DNA of 45,950 nucleotides from Streptomyces sp. MS191 (GTDB taxonomy: Bacteria; Actinomycetota; Actinomycetes; Streptomycetales; Streptomycetaceae), in the NCBI RefSeq assembly GCF_008042125.1, contig NZ_RDBI01000054.1, forward strand, positions 117,747 through 163,696, given 5' to 3'. Below are positions 17,150 to 26,200 of the stretch, piece after piece (position 1 is the first letter of the stretch; every line of letters begins with the position of its first letter). The notes beneath the pieces were generated by a model. It saw nothing but the letters and a program-made list of their open reading frames with translations. It was not told the DNA's origin and ran no database searches. The translations under genes were made by a program, and so were the position numbers.

Positions 17150-17699
17150 TGAGCACCCTTTCGAGCAGTGTCACGTCTGGCTGACCGCCGGCGGCTTCGT
17201 CGCCGCCGGGCTGGTGGATGGCGACAAGTCCGGCCTCCGCCAGGTCGGCGACGAGGATCCGGGCAACGCCGAGGGGGATGGAGAGAAGAGCCGAGATCTC
17301 GGCGACCGACTTGATCTCGAAGCACAGTCGGCAGATCCGCTGGTGCTCGGGCAACTGCCCCTGCAACCGGGCCGGATCGGCCGTCGTACTGACCAGCGCC
17401 TCGATGGCGAGCTGGTAGCGCGGCCGGGTACGGCCGCCGGTCATCGCGTAGGGACGCACCAGCGGGTTGTGCGTACCCGTACCGCCCGCACCGCGGGAGG
17501 CGCCGGGCGCGCCCACGGGCGACTGCTGGGCCTGGGGCTGCTGATAGGGCTGCTGTACACCCTGTCTGCTGGGCGCGGAAGGAAAGTTGAAGTGGTTCTG
17601 TCCGGCATCACCGTGCGGCTGCTGACCACCAAAACCATTGAACGGACTTCCGCCCGGGGGTGTTCCCACGTCTCCTCCTCCGACTGCCTCGCGGTCCAT
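17130..17699 (-). CDS. cvnC: Conservon protein CvnC (DUF742, accE-proximal set)
   Basis: A 189-aa protein with a Gln/Gly/Pro-rich N-terminal half and a DUF742 domain (LVRPYAMTGGRTRPRYQLA to LLERVLSGLRKL). The domain looks like a winged helix (CRLCFEIKSVAEISALLSIP). DUF742 proteins are fixed partners of roadblock and CvnD proteins. ATG 17699 (MDREAVGGG) is preferred; an upstream GTG at 17720 would add seven residues but lies inside a stable hairpin and lacks a ribosome site. The N-terminus is about 55 residues longer than that of the other CvnC here. Confidence 0.88.
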   Translation of the reverse strand: MDREAVGGGDVGTPPGGSPFNGFGGQQPHGDAGQNHFNFPSAPSRQGVQQPYQQPQAQQSPVGAPGASRGAGGTGTHNPLVRPYAMTGGRTRPRYQLAIEALVSTTADPARLQGQLPEHQRICRLCFEIKSVAEISALLSIPLGVARILVADLAEAGLVAIHQPGGDEAAGGQPDVTLLERVLSGLRKL

Positions 17700-17712
17700 G
17701 TCCCTGTGGAAC

Positions 17713-17744
17713 CGCGCCACCGCACCCTACGGTGCGGTGGCGCG
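17713..17744 (-). repeat. Strong hairpin between cvnB and cvnC
   Basis: A perfect 14-bp stem, cgcgccaccgcacc/ggtgcggtggcgcg with loop ctac, fills most of the cvnB-cvnC gap. No U tract follows on the minus strand, so it may be a partial terminator, an RNase processing site or an mRNA-stability element that sets the cvnAB to cvnCD ratio. The equivalent gap in the second conservon shows no such hairpin. Confidence 0.7.
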
Positions 17745-17762
17745 AAACGCACTGTCTGTCTG

Positions 17763-18176
17763 TTAGTTGAGAAGACTTCCCTGAAGCTCCGCGCGGAGGT
17801 CAGGTGTCAGAACACTGCCCGCCCGGTCCACCAGCAACGCCATCTCGTAGCCCACGAGGCCGATGTCCGCCTCCGGGTGCGAGAGCACGGCCAGCGAGGA
17901 GCCGTCCGAGATCGACATGATGAAGAGGAAGCCGCGCTCCATCTCCACGACGGTCTGGTTGACCGCACCGCCCTCGAAGATCCGGGACGCGCCCGCGGTC
18001 AGCGAGGTCAGTCCGGAGGCGACGGCCGCCAGCTGGTCGGCTCGGTCACGGGGGAAGCCCTCGGACATCGCCAGCAGGAGTCCGTCGGCGGAGACCACCA
18101 CAGTGTGGGACACCCCGGGGGTGTTGTCCACGAAGTTGGTGATCAACCAGTTCAGATTCTGCGCCGCCTGGCTCAT
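17763..18176 (-). CDS. cvnB: Conservon roadblock/LC7 protein CvnB (accE-proximal set)
   Basis: A 137-aa roadblock/LC7 domain protein (LNWLITNFVDNTPGVSHTVV, SADGLLLAMSEGF, ADQLAAVASGLTSL). Roadblock proteins pair with Ras/MglA-type GTPases as regulators, here presumably CvnD. ATG 18176 gives the same N-terminus as the other CvnB in the window (MSQAAQNLNW). An in-frame GTG at 18182 has better spacing from an AGGAG and cannot be excluded. The two CvnB proteins differ at about 7 of 137 residues. Confidence 0.92.
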   Translation of the reverse strand: MSQAAQNLNWLITNFVDNTPGVSHTVVVSADGLLLAMSEGFPRDRADQLAAVASGLTSLTAGASRIFEGGAVNQTVVEMERGFLFIMSISDGSSLAVLSHPEADIGLVGYEMALLVDRAGSVLTPDLRAELQGSLLN

Positions 18177-18183
18177 GCTCACA

Positions 18184-21100
18184 CTAACGCTCCTGGTTGT
18201 AGGTACTGCCCGGGCCGAGGCCCGATCCGTTCGTGTCCGTTCCCGCGTTGCGTCCCTGCTGAACGCCACGGCGCAGGTTGCTCAACCTGCCCCGCACGTC
18301 CTCGGGGGCGCGGGAGACCTGTGGGCCGCCCTGCGGGGTCTGCTCCGCCGTTCCCTCGACCAGATTGGCCTTGGGGACCCGTCGAGGAAGACCGGAGGGG
18401 GTGACCCCGCCCGCCTTCGGCTCGCGGAGCTTCTCGGCCCGCTCCCAGCGCTCGTCGTTGGCCGAGCGCCAGTCGTCGGTACCGGCGGCTTCGTTCTGCT
18501 GGGCCGCCCGTGCGGGCGGCTGCTGCTGCGCGGCCTGGGGCACCTGCGCGGCGTTGCTGCCACGGCGCGGCAGACCGGCGTCGGTCATCGCGTGCGCGGC
18601 GTCCGGGGTGGGGTTCGGGGTCGAACCCTGACGGTCGAAGCCTACGCGCTCAGGAGCCTGTTCGGGAGCGCTCGGGGCAGATTCCGTTTCTGCTCCGTAC
18701 TGCTGACCGTACTCACCCTGGTACGCACCCTGACCAGCCCACTCACCCTGCTGGGCCTGCGGGTCGTAGCCATTGCCGTACTGCGCCTGGCCCTGGTCCT
18801 GACCCTGGTACGGGGCTTCCGCATAGGTGGGCTCAGGGTAGCCGCCGGAAGGCTGGCCGTACCCGTCGTAGCCCTGCGGGGACTGGCCGTAGCCGCCGTC
18901 CTGGGCCGGCCCGCCGTCGTACCCGGCGTGCTCCGGAGCGCGACCGAAGTCGGATGCGTACTCCTGTACGTACTCCTGCTCGGGAGCGTAGCCCTGCTCG
19001 TGCTCCTGCTGTACGTAGCCCTGCTGCGACGGGTCGATCTCGTCCCGGAACAGCGGACGTTCGCCACCCTGTGCCTGGGCCTCCAGGGCCGCCCGGCGCT
19101 CCTCGCGCTGGAGCGAGCGGTTCACCGGGTCGAGCTGGCGCTCCTCGCCCGGCTGCTCGTAGCGGGAGTCGTCGAAGCCGAGCTCCGCCGCGGTCCGCAT
19201 CGGCTGCTGCGGGCTGGGGTCGAAGGCGTTCTGGCCCTGCTGCGGGATGATCTGCGAGACCGTGAAGTCGTTCTCGGGCAGCGACTCGCCACCACCACCG
19301 TGGGTGATCGCGTCCGGGAGCATGACCAGCGAGGTCGTGCCCGCCTGCTCGCCCGAGGGGCGGAGCTGGACCCGGATGCCGTGCCGGTCGGCGAGCCGGC
19401 CGACCACGAACAGGCCCATGCGCTGCGAGACGGCGGCGTCCACGGTCGGCGGGTTGGCCAGCTTGTGGTTGATGTCCGCGAAGTCCTCGGCCGTGAGACC
19501 GATGCCCTTGTCGTGGATCTCGACCATCACGCGGCCGTCGGGCAGCCGGGTCGCGGTCACGCGGACCTTGGTCTGCGGGGAGGAGAACGTGGTGGCGTTC
19601 TCCAGGAGCTCGGCGAGCAGGTGCACGAGGTCGGTCACGGCCTGGCCGTGGATCTCGGCCTCCGGGACACCGGCCAGCTCGATGCGCTCGTACTGCTCCA
19701 CCTCGGAGGAGGCGGCGCGCATGACGTCGACCAGGGGGACCGGCTGGTCCCAGCGGCGGCCGGGCTCCTCGCCGGCGAGGACCAGGAGGTTCTCGCCGTT
19801 GCGGCGCATACGGGTGGCCAGGTGGTCCAGGCGGAAGAGGTTCTCCAGCTGGTCCGGGTCGGCCTCGTTGTTCTCCAGGTCGGTGATCAGGGTCAGCTGG
19901 CCCTCGATCAGCGACTGGTTGCGCCGCGACAGGTTGGTGAAGATCGCGTTGACGTTGCCCCGGAGCATGGCCTGCTCGGCGGCGAGCCGGACGGCCTCGC
20001 GGTGGACCTGGTCGAAGGCGCGGGCGACTTCGCCGATCTCGTCCTGGGTGTCGATGGGGATCGGCTGGACCCGGGTGTCGACGCGGCCGGGCTCGGTGCG
20101 CGACAGCTGGTCGACCAGCATCGGCAGACGCTGCTCGGCGATGCCGAAGGCGGCGGTGCGCAGCTGCTGCATCGAGCGGCTCATCTGGCGGGCCATGATG
20201 CCGGCCACGATGAAGGCGGCGAGGAGCGCGATGACCACGATGCCACCGTTGACGAACGCGTCCGTCTTGGCGTCGTCGGAGATCTCGGCGGCCTCGGTCA
20301 CGGCCTTGTCGACGAGCTCCTTCTCGACCTCGGTGTAGCCGTCGAACTTCGCCGTGGCCGCACCCATCCAGGTCTCGGGGGTGACGTCGTCCTTGCGGAG
20401 GTCCTTGATCGCGTCGGCGTCCTTGGCCGAGCCGATCGCGTCCGTCAGGCCCGCGTAGACCGACGGCGGGTCGCCCTTCACCGGCGGGCTGAGCTGCGCC
20501 TCGGTGAGCCGCTTGGCGCCCTCGGTGGCCTTCTGCGTCATGACCTGCTTGAGGCGGTCGACGTCGGCCTGGGTGCCGCCGGACTGGTACTCACCGAGAG
20601 CGATCTGCTCCAGGTAGTTGTACGAGTTGAACGCCACCGACTGCGCGGCGAAGACCTTGGGGTCCTCGCTGGGCCGCACCAGGAGCTGCATGCCGATCGA
20701 GCGCTGGAGCGACTCGGCCGCCTTGGCGAGCTGGATGGCGTAGACCGTCCGGCCGTAGCTGGTGATGTTGCCGGTGCCCAGACCGAGCTCGTTGGAGAAC
20801 TCCATCAGGTAGTGCTGCACGTCGGTGTACCGGGTCTGGGTGAACACCGGGTCGAGCGACTTGGAGTAGGCGACCTTGCGCAGCTCCTTCAGCTTGGGCT
20901 CCGCCGTGCGGAAGAGGCCCAGGCGGCGCTCCATGCCCTCGCCCTCGGGCATGTTCCTGACGGCCTCGTCGAACTTGACCTTCGCCTCGTCGGTGGCCGC
21001 GTAGGCCTGCGCGACGGCGTCGCTCTGCCGGTCCTCGGCCGTCCGGGCCGTCAGCAGGGGCGCTGCGGTCAGGTCACGCTCGTTGAGGAGGGCCTGGCCG

Positions 21101-21402
21101 TACTCCGAGGCGGCGCGCACGATCAGCGCCGTCTTCTCGGCGTTCTGCGCCTCCTGCCAGGTGTCGATCGACCCCTTCACCTGGAAGCCGCCCATGACGA
21201 GGCCGACCAGCACGGGTATGAGGAGGATCGCGTTCAGCTTCGTGGGCACCCGCCAGTTACGCGGGGACAACCTGCTGGAACTGCCCGTGCCGCTCGCGGC
21301 CTGGGGCGTCGCGGGTACCTCGACGGGCGGCGCCGCAGTGCGTGCCGGCGTGAAGTTGCCTCGCGCCTGCTGCTCCGCGGAGCCTTCCTTGCTTCGCCTC
21401 AC
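18184..21402 (-). CDS. cvnA: Conservon sensor kinase-like protein CvnA (accE-proximal set)
   Basis: A 1072-aa membrane protein. TM1 is at ~55-74 and TM2 at ~382-404, flanking a ~300-residue helical extracellular sensor. A HAMP-like linker, a dimer-like helix without an obvious phospho-acceptor His box, and a HATPase_c domain (~560-690) follow. HATPase motifs are LLAELLENATTFSS (N box), EIHDKGIGL (G1) and QRMGLFVVGRLA (G2). The last ~370 residues are Pro/Gly/Gln/Tyr-rich and probably disordered. CvnA is the membrane sensor of the conservon and may act on CvnD rather than as a classical histidine kinase. GTG start; the context GAGAGGTTG is shared with the other cvnA. Confidence 0.92.
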   Translation of the reverse strand: MRRSKEGSAEQQARGNFTPARTAAPPVEVPATPQAASGTGSSSRLSPRNWRVPTKLNAILLIPVLVGLVMGGFQVKGSIDTWQEAQNAEKTALIVRAASEYGQALLNERDLTAAPLLTARTAEDRQSDAVAQAYAATDEAKVKFDEAVRNMPEGEGMERRLGLFRTAEPKLKELRKVAYSKSLDPVFTQTRYTDVQHYLMEFSNELGLGTGNITSYGRTVYAIQLAKAAESLQRSIGMQLLVRPSEDPKVFAAQSVAFNSYNYLEQIALGEYQSGGTQADVDRLKQVMTQKATEGAKRLTEAQLSPPVKGDPPSVYAGLTDAIGSAKDADAIKDLRKDDVTPETWMGAATAKFDGYTEVEKELVDKAVTEAAEISDDAKTDAFVNGGIVVIALLAAFIVAGIMARQMSRSMQQLRTAAFGIAEQRLPMLVDQLSRTEPGRVDTRVQPIPIDTQDEIGEVARAFDQVHREAVRLAAEQAMLRGNVNAIFTNLSRRNQSLIEGQLTLITDLENNEADPDQLENLFRLDHLATRMRRNGENLLVLAGEEPGRRWDQPVPLVDVMRAASSEVEQYERIELAGVPEAEIHGQAVTDLVHLLAELLENATTFSSPQTKVRVTATRLPDGRVMVEIHDKGIGLTAEDFADINHKLANPPTVDAAVSQRMGLFVVGRLADRHGIRVQLRPSGEQAGTTSLVMLPDAITHGGGGESLPENDFTVSQIIPQQGQNAFDPSPQQPMRTAAELGFDDSRYEQPGEERQLDPVNRSLQREERRAALEAQAQGGERPLFRDEIDPSQQGYVQQEHEQGYAPEQEYVQEYASDFGRAPEHAGYDGGPAQDGGYGQSPQGYDGYGQPSGGYPEPTYAEAPYQGQDQGQAQYGNGYDPQAQQGEWAGQGAYQGEYGQQYGAETESAPSAPEQAPERVGFDRQGSTPNPTPDAAHAMTDAGLPRRGSNAAQVPQAAQQQPPARAAQQNEAAGTDDWRSANDERWERAEKLREPKAGGVTPSGLPRRVPKANLVEGTAEQTPQGGPQVSRAPEDVRGRLSNLRRGVQQGRNAGTDTNGSGLGPGSTYNQER

Positions 21403-21570
21403 TCGACCAACAACCTCTCGGCGTCGGCACCTACGTTGTGCCGGTGTTTCGTTCAGGGCCGTACTACTCGGGAGTTCATGAATTGCAGCACGTGAACGGT
21501 GTCCCTACCAAACAGCCGGAAGGGACGGTTTTCAGTGGTCCAGGCCGCAGATAAATCGGGCATAAAGAGC

Positions 21571-21594
21571 GAGCCCCGCCAAATGGCGGGGCTC
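21571..21594 (-). terminator. Hairpin terminator between the conservons
   Basis: A perfect 10-bp stem gagccccgcc/ggcggggctc with loop aaat. On the minus strand it is followed by gctctttatg, a weak T-rich stretch. It lies 150 nt past the upstream cvnD stop and may be the second of two serial terminators. Confidence 0.65.
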
Positions 21595-21672
21595 ATGTGA
21601 GCGCAGTGGCACCGTGCGGATGCGTCGGGTGTCCGGGGCCGCCCAATTCTCATTCGAAACGTTATGAAGGGC

Positions 21673-21708
21673 GGGGGCGGACCGTGTCAAAGGACACAGG
21701 CCGCCCCC
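21673..21708 (-). terminator. Hairpin just downstream of the gltX-proximal cvnD
   Basis: A two-part stem (gggggcgg/ccgccccc outer, gtgtc/gacac inner, with a 3x3 internal loop) 36 nt after the cvnD stop codon. Confidence 0.6.
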
Positions 21709-21743
21709 AGCAGGGGCCTACGACAACTGCCGTAGAGGTCCGC

Positions 21744-22334
21744 CTACTTGAGTCGTGCCATCAGCGCATGCTCCACCAGCGTGATGAGGGCGCTCTTGGC
21801 GTCCGCGCGGTGGCGTGCGTCGGTGACGATGATCGGGGTGTCCGGGCCGATCTGGAGGGCCTCGCGGACTTCCTCGGGCTGGTAGGGCTGGTGCCCGTCG
21901 AAGCCGTTGAGGGCGATGACGAACGGCAGCCCGGAGTTCTCGAAGTAGTCGACGGCCGGGAAGCAGTCGGCGAGGCGGCGCGTGTCGACCAGGACGACGG
22001 CGCCGATGGCGCCGCGGACCAGGTCGTCCCACATGAACCAGAAGCGGTCCTGACCGGGCGTACCGAAGAGGTACAGGATCAGGTCCTGGTCCAGGGTGAT
22101 ACGGCCGAAGTCCATGGCGACGGTCGTCGTCGTCTTGCCGCCGGTGTGCGTGAGGTCGTCGATCCCGGCCGACGCCGAGGTCATCACCGCCTCGGTACGC
22201 AGCGGGTTGATCTCCGAGACGGCGCCGACGAACGTGGTCTTGCCCACGCCGAAGCCACCCGCCACCACGATCTTCGCGCTGGTGGTCGACCGGCTCGGAG
22301 AGCCGGCACCCCCGCTAGAGCTTGCGAAGTCCAC
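21744..22334 (-). CDS. cvnD: Conservon small GTPase CvnD (gltX-proximal set)
   Basis: A 196-aa GTPase with the same P-loop (GGFGVGKTT), GTPGQDRFW and ALNGFD motifs as the other CvnD. It overlaps cvnC by 20 nt. At DNA level it shares a 273-nt stretch (21828-22100) with positions 16652-16924 with no difference that I can see, including all synonymous sites. By contrast, the flanking cvnC genes have clearly diverged. Confidence 0.92.
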   Translation of the reverse strand: MDFASSSGGAGSPSRSTTSAKIVVAGGFGVGKTTFVGAVSEINPLRTEAVMTSASAGIDDLTHTGGKTTTTVAMDFGRITLDQDLILYLFGTPGQDRFWFMWDDLVRGAIGAVVLVDTRRLADCFPAVDYFENSGLPFVIALNGFDGHQPYQPEEVREALQIGPDTPIIVTDARHRADAKSALITLVEHALMARLK

Positions 22335-22722
22335 TGAGCACCCTTTCCAGCAGTGTCACATCCGGCGTGCCGCCGGCCTCTCCGTTGCCCGGCTGGTGAA
22401 TCGCCACCATGCCCGCTTCCGCCAGGTCGGCGACGAGGATCCGGGCCACCCCCAGCGGCATCGACAGCAGGGCCGACACCTCGGCCACCGACTTGACCTC
22501 GCGGCACAGGTGGCAGATCCGCTGGTGCTCGGGAAGCAGCGTGGCGAGGTGCGCCGGGTCGGCGGTGGTGCTGACCAGCGCCTCTATGGCGAGTTGGTAC
22601 CGCGGCCGGGTCCGGCCACCGGTCATCGCATAAGGACGTACCAGCGGCTGGTCGCCTTCATGTCCGTACGACTCGTCGAGTGAGGCGCCGTACGGATCGT
22701 GAGAGGCGGGGGGCGGGGTCAT
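22315..22722 (-). CDS. cvnC: Conservon protein CvnC (DUF742, gltX-proximal set)
   Basis: A 135-aa DUF742 protein (LVRPYAMTGGRTRPRYQLA, then CHLCREVKSVAEVSALLSMP and LLERVLSGLRKL). Start ATG 22722 is well supported by GGAGG five nt upstream. The N-terminal linker is short compared with the 189-aa paralogue, so only the DUF742 core is conserved between the two modules. A 106-nt gap separates it from cvnB. Confidence 0.92.
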   Translation of the reverse strand: MTPPPASHDPYGASLDESYGHEGDQPLVRPYAMTGGRTRPRYQLAIEALVSTTADPAHLATLLPEHQRICHLCREVKSVAEVSALLSMPLGVARILVADLAEAGMVAIHQPGNGEAGGTPDVTLLERVLSGLRKL

Positions 22723-22828
22723 GAATCCTCCGGGCGTGACAGCAAGAGGTCTGCCGTCTGATGGGGCCGGTGGGGGTGTGGGACAGGGCGGTACGGAGGG
22801 GCGCACCGCCTTGCCGTTTTGTGCGTGT

Positions 22829-23242
22829 CTAGTGGAGCAGGCTTCCCTGGAGCTCGGCGCGGAGGTCCGGGGTGAGGACACTGCCGGCCCGGTCGACCAG
22901 CAGGGTCATCTCGTAGCCCACGAGGCCGATGTCGCACTCCGGGTGGGAGAGCACGGCCAGGGAGGAACCGTCGGAGACGGACATCAGGAAGAGGAACCCG
23001 CGTTCCATCTCCACGACCGTCTGTGCCACGGACCCGCCCTCGAAGATCCGGGACGCGCCCGCGGTCAGCGAGGTCAGTCCGGACGCGACCGCCGCCAGCT
23101 GGTCGGCACGATCGCGGGGGAATCCTTCGGACATGGCCAGCAGCAGACCGTCGGCGGAGACCACCACCGTGTGCGACACCCCTGGGGTGTTGTCCACGAA
23201 GTTGGTGATCAACCAGTTCAGATTCTGCGCCGCCTGGCTCAT
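22829..23242 (-). CDS. cvnB: Conservon roadblock/LC7 protein CvnB (gltX-proximal set)
   Basis: A 137-aa roadblock/LC7 protein nearly identical to the other CvnB (differences include GGSVAQ for GGAVNQ and PECD for PEAD). The DNA for residues 1-19 is identical to the paralogue's first 57 nt. It starts just after the cvnA stop, with AGGAG from the end of cvnA as its probable ribosome site. Confidence 0.92.
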   Translation of the reverse strand: MSQAAQNLNWLITNFVDNTPGVSHTVVVSADGLLLAMSEGFPRDRADQLAAVASGLTSLTAGASRIFEGGSVAQTVVEMERGFLFLMSVSDGSSLAVLSHPECDIGLVGYEMTLLVDRAGSVLTPDLRAELQGSLLH

Positions 23243-23251
23243 CGCGCTCAA

Positions 23252-26200
23252 CTAACGCTCCTGCTGGTGGGTGGGACCGAGGTGGAAGCTGCCCGTGGTG
23301 GAGTTGCCCGCCTGGCGGCCCTGCTGGATGCCGCGGCGCAGGTTGGTGAGCCGGCCACGGACGTCGTCGGGTGCACGCGAGACCTGGGGGCCGGCCGTGT
23401 GGGCCTGCTCCTGGGCGGTCCCGGGTACGAGGTTGGCGCGCGGCACCCGCCGCGGGAGCCCGGAGGTGGTGACACCGCCGGCCGCGGGCTTGCGCACCCG
23501 CTCGGCCTGGCGCACCAGCTCGTCATTGGGGGAGGTCCGCCAGGCGGCCTGCTGACCCGTGTCGCCGGCGCCCTGGGGGGCGGCGGGACGGCGCGGCGCC
23601 GGCTGCTGCGGCACGGCCGGGGTCTGCGTCGTCCGCTCGGCCTCCGGCGCGCGGCCGTTGTCCGGCTGACCCGCGGCCTGGCCCTGCGCCTGCCCGTGGA
23701 ACCAGTTGGTCTCCAGCGTGTCGTACAGCGGGGTACGACCGTCGCCGGAACCGGTCGCCGGAGGCAGCGCCTCGGGCTGACGCGGCTGCTGGGGCCGGGG
23801 CTGCGGCTGCTGCTGGGGCTGCTGCGGCAGGTTGCCGGCGGGGCGCGGCGCACCGTAGTCGCCGCCGCCGCGCTGACGCGGGGCCGGCTGCTGCGGGGCC
23901 TGCTGCTGGTAGCCCTGCTGCTGGTTGAAGTCCGGCCGCGGGAACTGCGCGGTGGACGCCGGGTCCTGCGGCGCGGGCTGGTACCCCTGCGGGGCCTGCT
24001 GCTGGTTGAAGTCCGGCCGCGGGAACTGCCCCGTGGAGCCCGGGCCCTGCGGGGCCGCGGGACGGGCGTACTGACCCGTGGTGTCCGGCTCCTCGTGCCC
24101 ACGCGGCGCGTCGAGCGGCGACATCTCCTGCTGCGGGCGGCGGACCGGCTGAGCCTGGTCGTTGCCCCAGCTGGTGGACTGCGGCCGCTGCTGCTGGTTG
24201 CCGGGGAGCTCGGGACGCGGGTAGCCACCCTGGTTGGGGTGGGCACCCTGCTGCCCCTGCTGCTGCGGAGCGTGCTGCGCCTGCTGCGGCTGAGGGGCCT
24301 GCTGGTTCTGGCTCTGGTTGCCCCAGACGTCCGTACGGGACGGGATGGCGCGCTGCGCGCCGCCGGCGAACCCGCCGGCGCCGCCCATGCCCGGACGCTG
24401 CGGCTCCTGGGGAACCTGCGGGAGCTGCGCGGTCTGCGGACCCTGGTTGCCCTGACCCTGACCCGGCCCCTGGGGACCGTTCTGGCCGGGGAGCGCGGCA
24501 CGCGGACCGTTGCCCGCGCCGACCTGGCCGCGCGGGGCGCCCGCCGCGGCGCCGAGCCGGCCGGCCGCGGAGGACGGCGCGCCGCCGAGCCCGGGACGAC
24601 CGCCGCCGGGACCACCGGACGCACCCGGGCCGCCGGCGAGCCGGCCGCCGGGGGCGGAGTTGCCCTGCGGCATCGCGCCCTGGCCGCCGGCACCCTGCTT
24701 GGGGGCCGGCTTCTTGCCGCCCTGGGCGACGTCGACGGGGAGCATGACGAGCGCGGTGGTGCCGCCGGAGTCCGACGGACGCAGCTGGATGCGGATGCCG
24801 TGTCGCAGGGACAGGCGGCCGACCACGAACAGACCCATGCGGCGCGAGACCGAGACGTCCACGGTGGGCGGCGACGCGAGCCGCTCGTTGATCGCGGCGA
24901 GGTCCTCGGGGGAGAGGCCGATGCCGGTGTCGTGGATCTCGACGAGCACCCGGCCGTCGGGCAGCGCGTGACCGGTGACCCGGACCTTCGTCTGCGGCGA
25001 GGAGAACGACGTGGCGTTCTCGAGCAGCTCGGCGAGGAGGTGCACGAGGTCGTTGACGACGCGGCCGGCGACCTCGGTCGCCGGGACGGCGGCGAGTTCG
25101 ATGCGCTCGTACTGCTCCACCTCGGACGCGGCGGCGCGCAGGACGTCGACCAGCGGGACCGGACGGGTCCAGCGGCGGCCGGGTTCCTCGCCGGCGAGGA
25201 CGAGGAGGTTCTCGCCGTTACGGCGCATGCGGGTGGCGAGGTGGTCGAGCTTGAACAGCGAGGACAGCTGGTCCGGGTCGGCCTCGCGGGACTCCAGCTC
25301 GGAGATGAGCGAGAGCTGACGCTGGATGAGGCCCTGCGAGCGGCGCGAGAGGTTGGTGAACATCGCGTTGACGTTGCCTCGCAGCAGCGCCTGCTCGGCG
25401 GCGAGACGGACGGCCTCGCGGTGCACGTCGTCGAAGGCCGCGGCCACCTGGCCGATCTCGTCCCGGGAGTGCACACCGACGGACTCGACGGAGGTGTCGA
25501 CGTCCTGCGGGTCGGTCTCGGAGAGCTGCTTGACGAGCTCGGGCAGACGTTCCTGGGCGACCTTGGTGGCGGTGTCCTGGAGCCGGCGCAGCGACCGGAT
25601 CATGGACCGGGCCACGACGAAGGCGCCGACGAGGGAGACACCGAGCACGAGGAGGATCAGCGCACCGTTGATGATCGCTTCGCGCTGCGACTCGGAGCGC
25701 AGCTCGCGGGCCTTGCTCTCCATCTCACCGAGGAGGGTGGCCTCGATGGTGTTCATCGCGGTGATCTTCGTGCCGTACTCGTCGGTGAAGTTCAGGTGAC
25801 CGCGGGCGGTGATGTTGTCGAGGCCGGTGGAGCTCCTCAGGACGCGGCCCGTGTACTCGTCGGCGGCCTCGATGGAGGGGTTGCCGGTGGTCAGCGGCGC
25901 GATCAGCTCGTTGGCGTCGCCACCCGCCGACTCGTAGATCGTCGCGAAGGTCTTGAGCTCGACGTCCTCGCTCTCGCGGGCGGCCTCACCGTAGAGACGG
26001 TCGCCCGGTTCCAGCTTGCCGCGCTTGTCGTCGCCGGAGGGGAGACCGGCGGCGATGATCGCCTGCTGGATGGAGGCGTACTCCTTGGCGGAGGAGAAGG
26101 CGGCGAGCGCACGCGTGCGCTTGATCATCTCCGGGTTGCTGGTCGCCTGGGCCATGTCCTGGGACAGGCTGAGGAGGGACCGGATCAGCCGGCTGTACGC

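Larger units (their letters stand above)
21403..21743. other. Intergenic region between the two conservons
   Basis: This 341-nt gap holds two hairpins described separately and must also hold the promoter for the accE-proximal conservon, if that has its own. I could not find convincing hexamers on the minus strand; TAGTAC near 21460 is the best -10 candidate but has no good -35. Composition is less GC-rich than the flanking genes. Confidence 0.4.

Noticed and set aside
21403-21743. Insertion-sequence remnant between the conservons
   Set aside because: The lower GC and the hairpins prompted a look, but no transposase fragment, target-site duplication or terminal inverted repeats were found.
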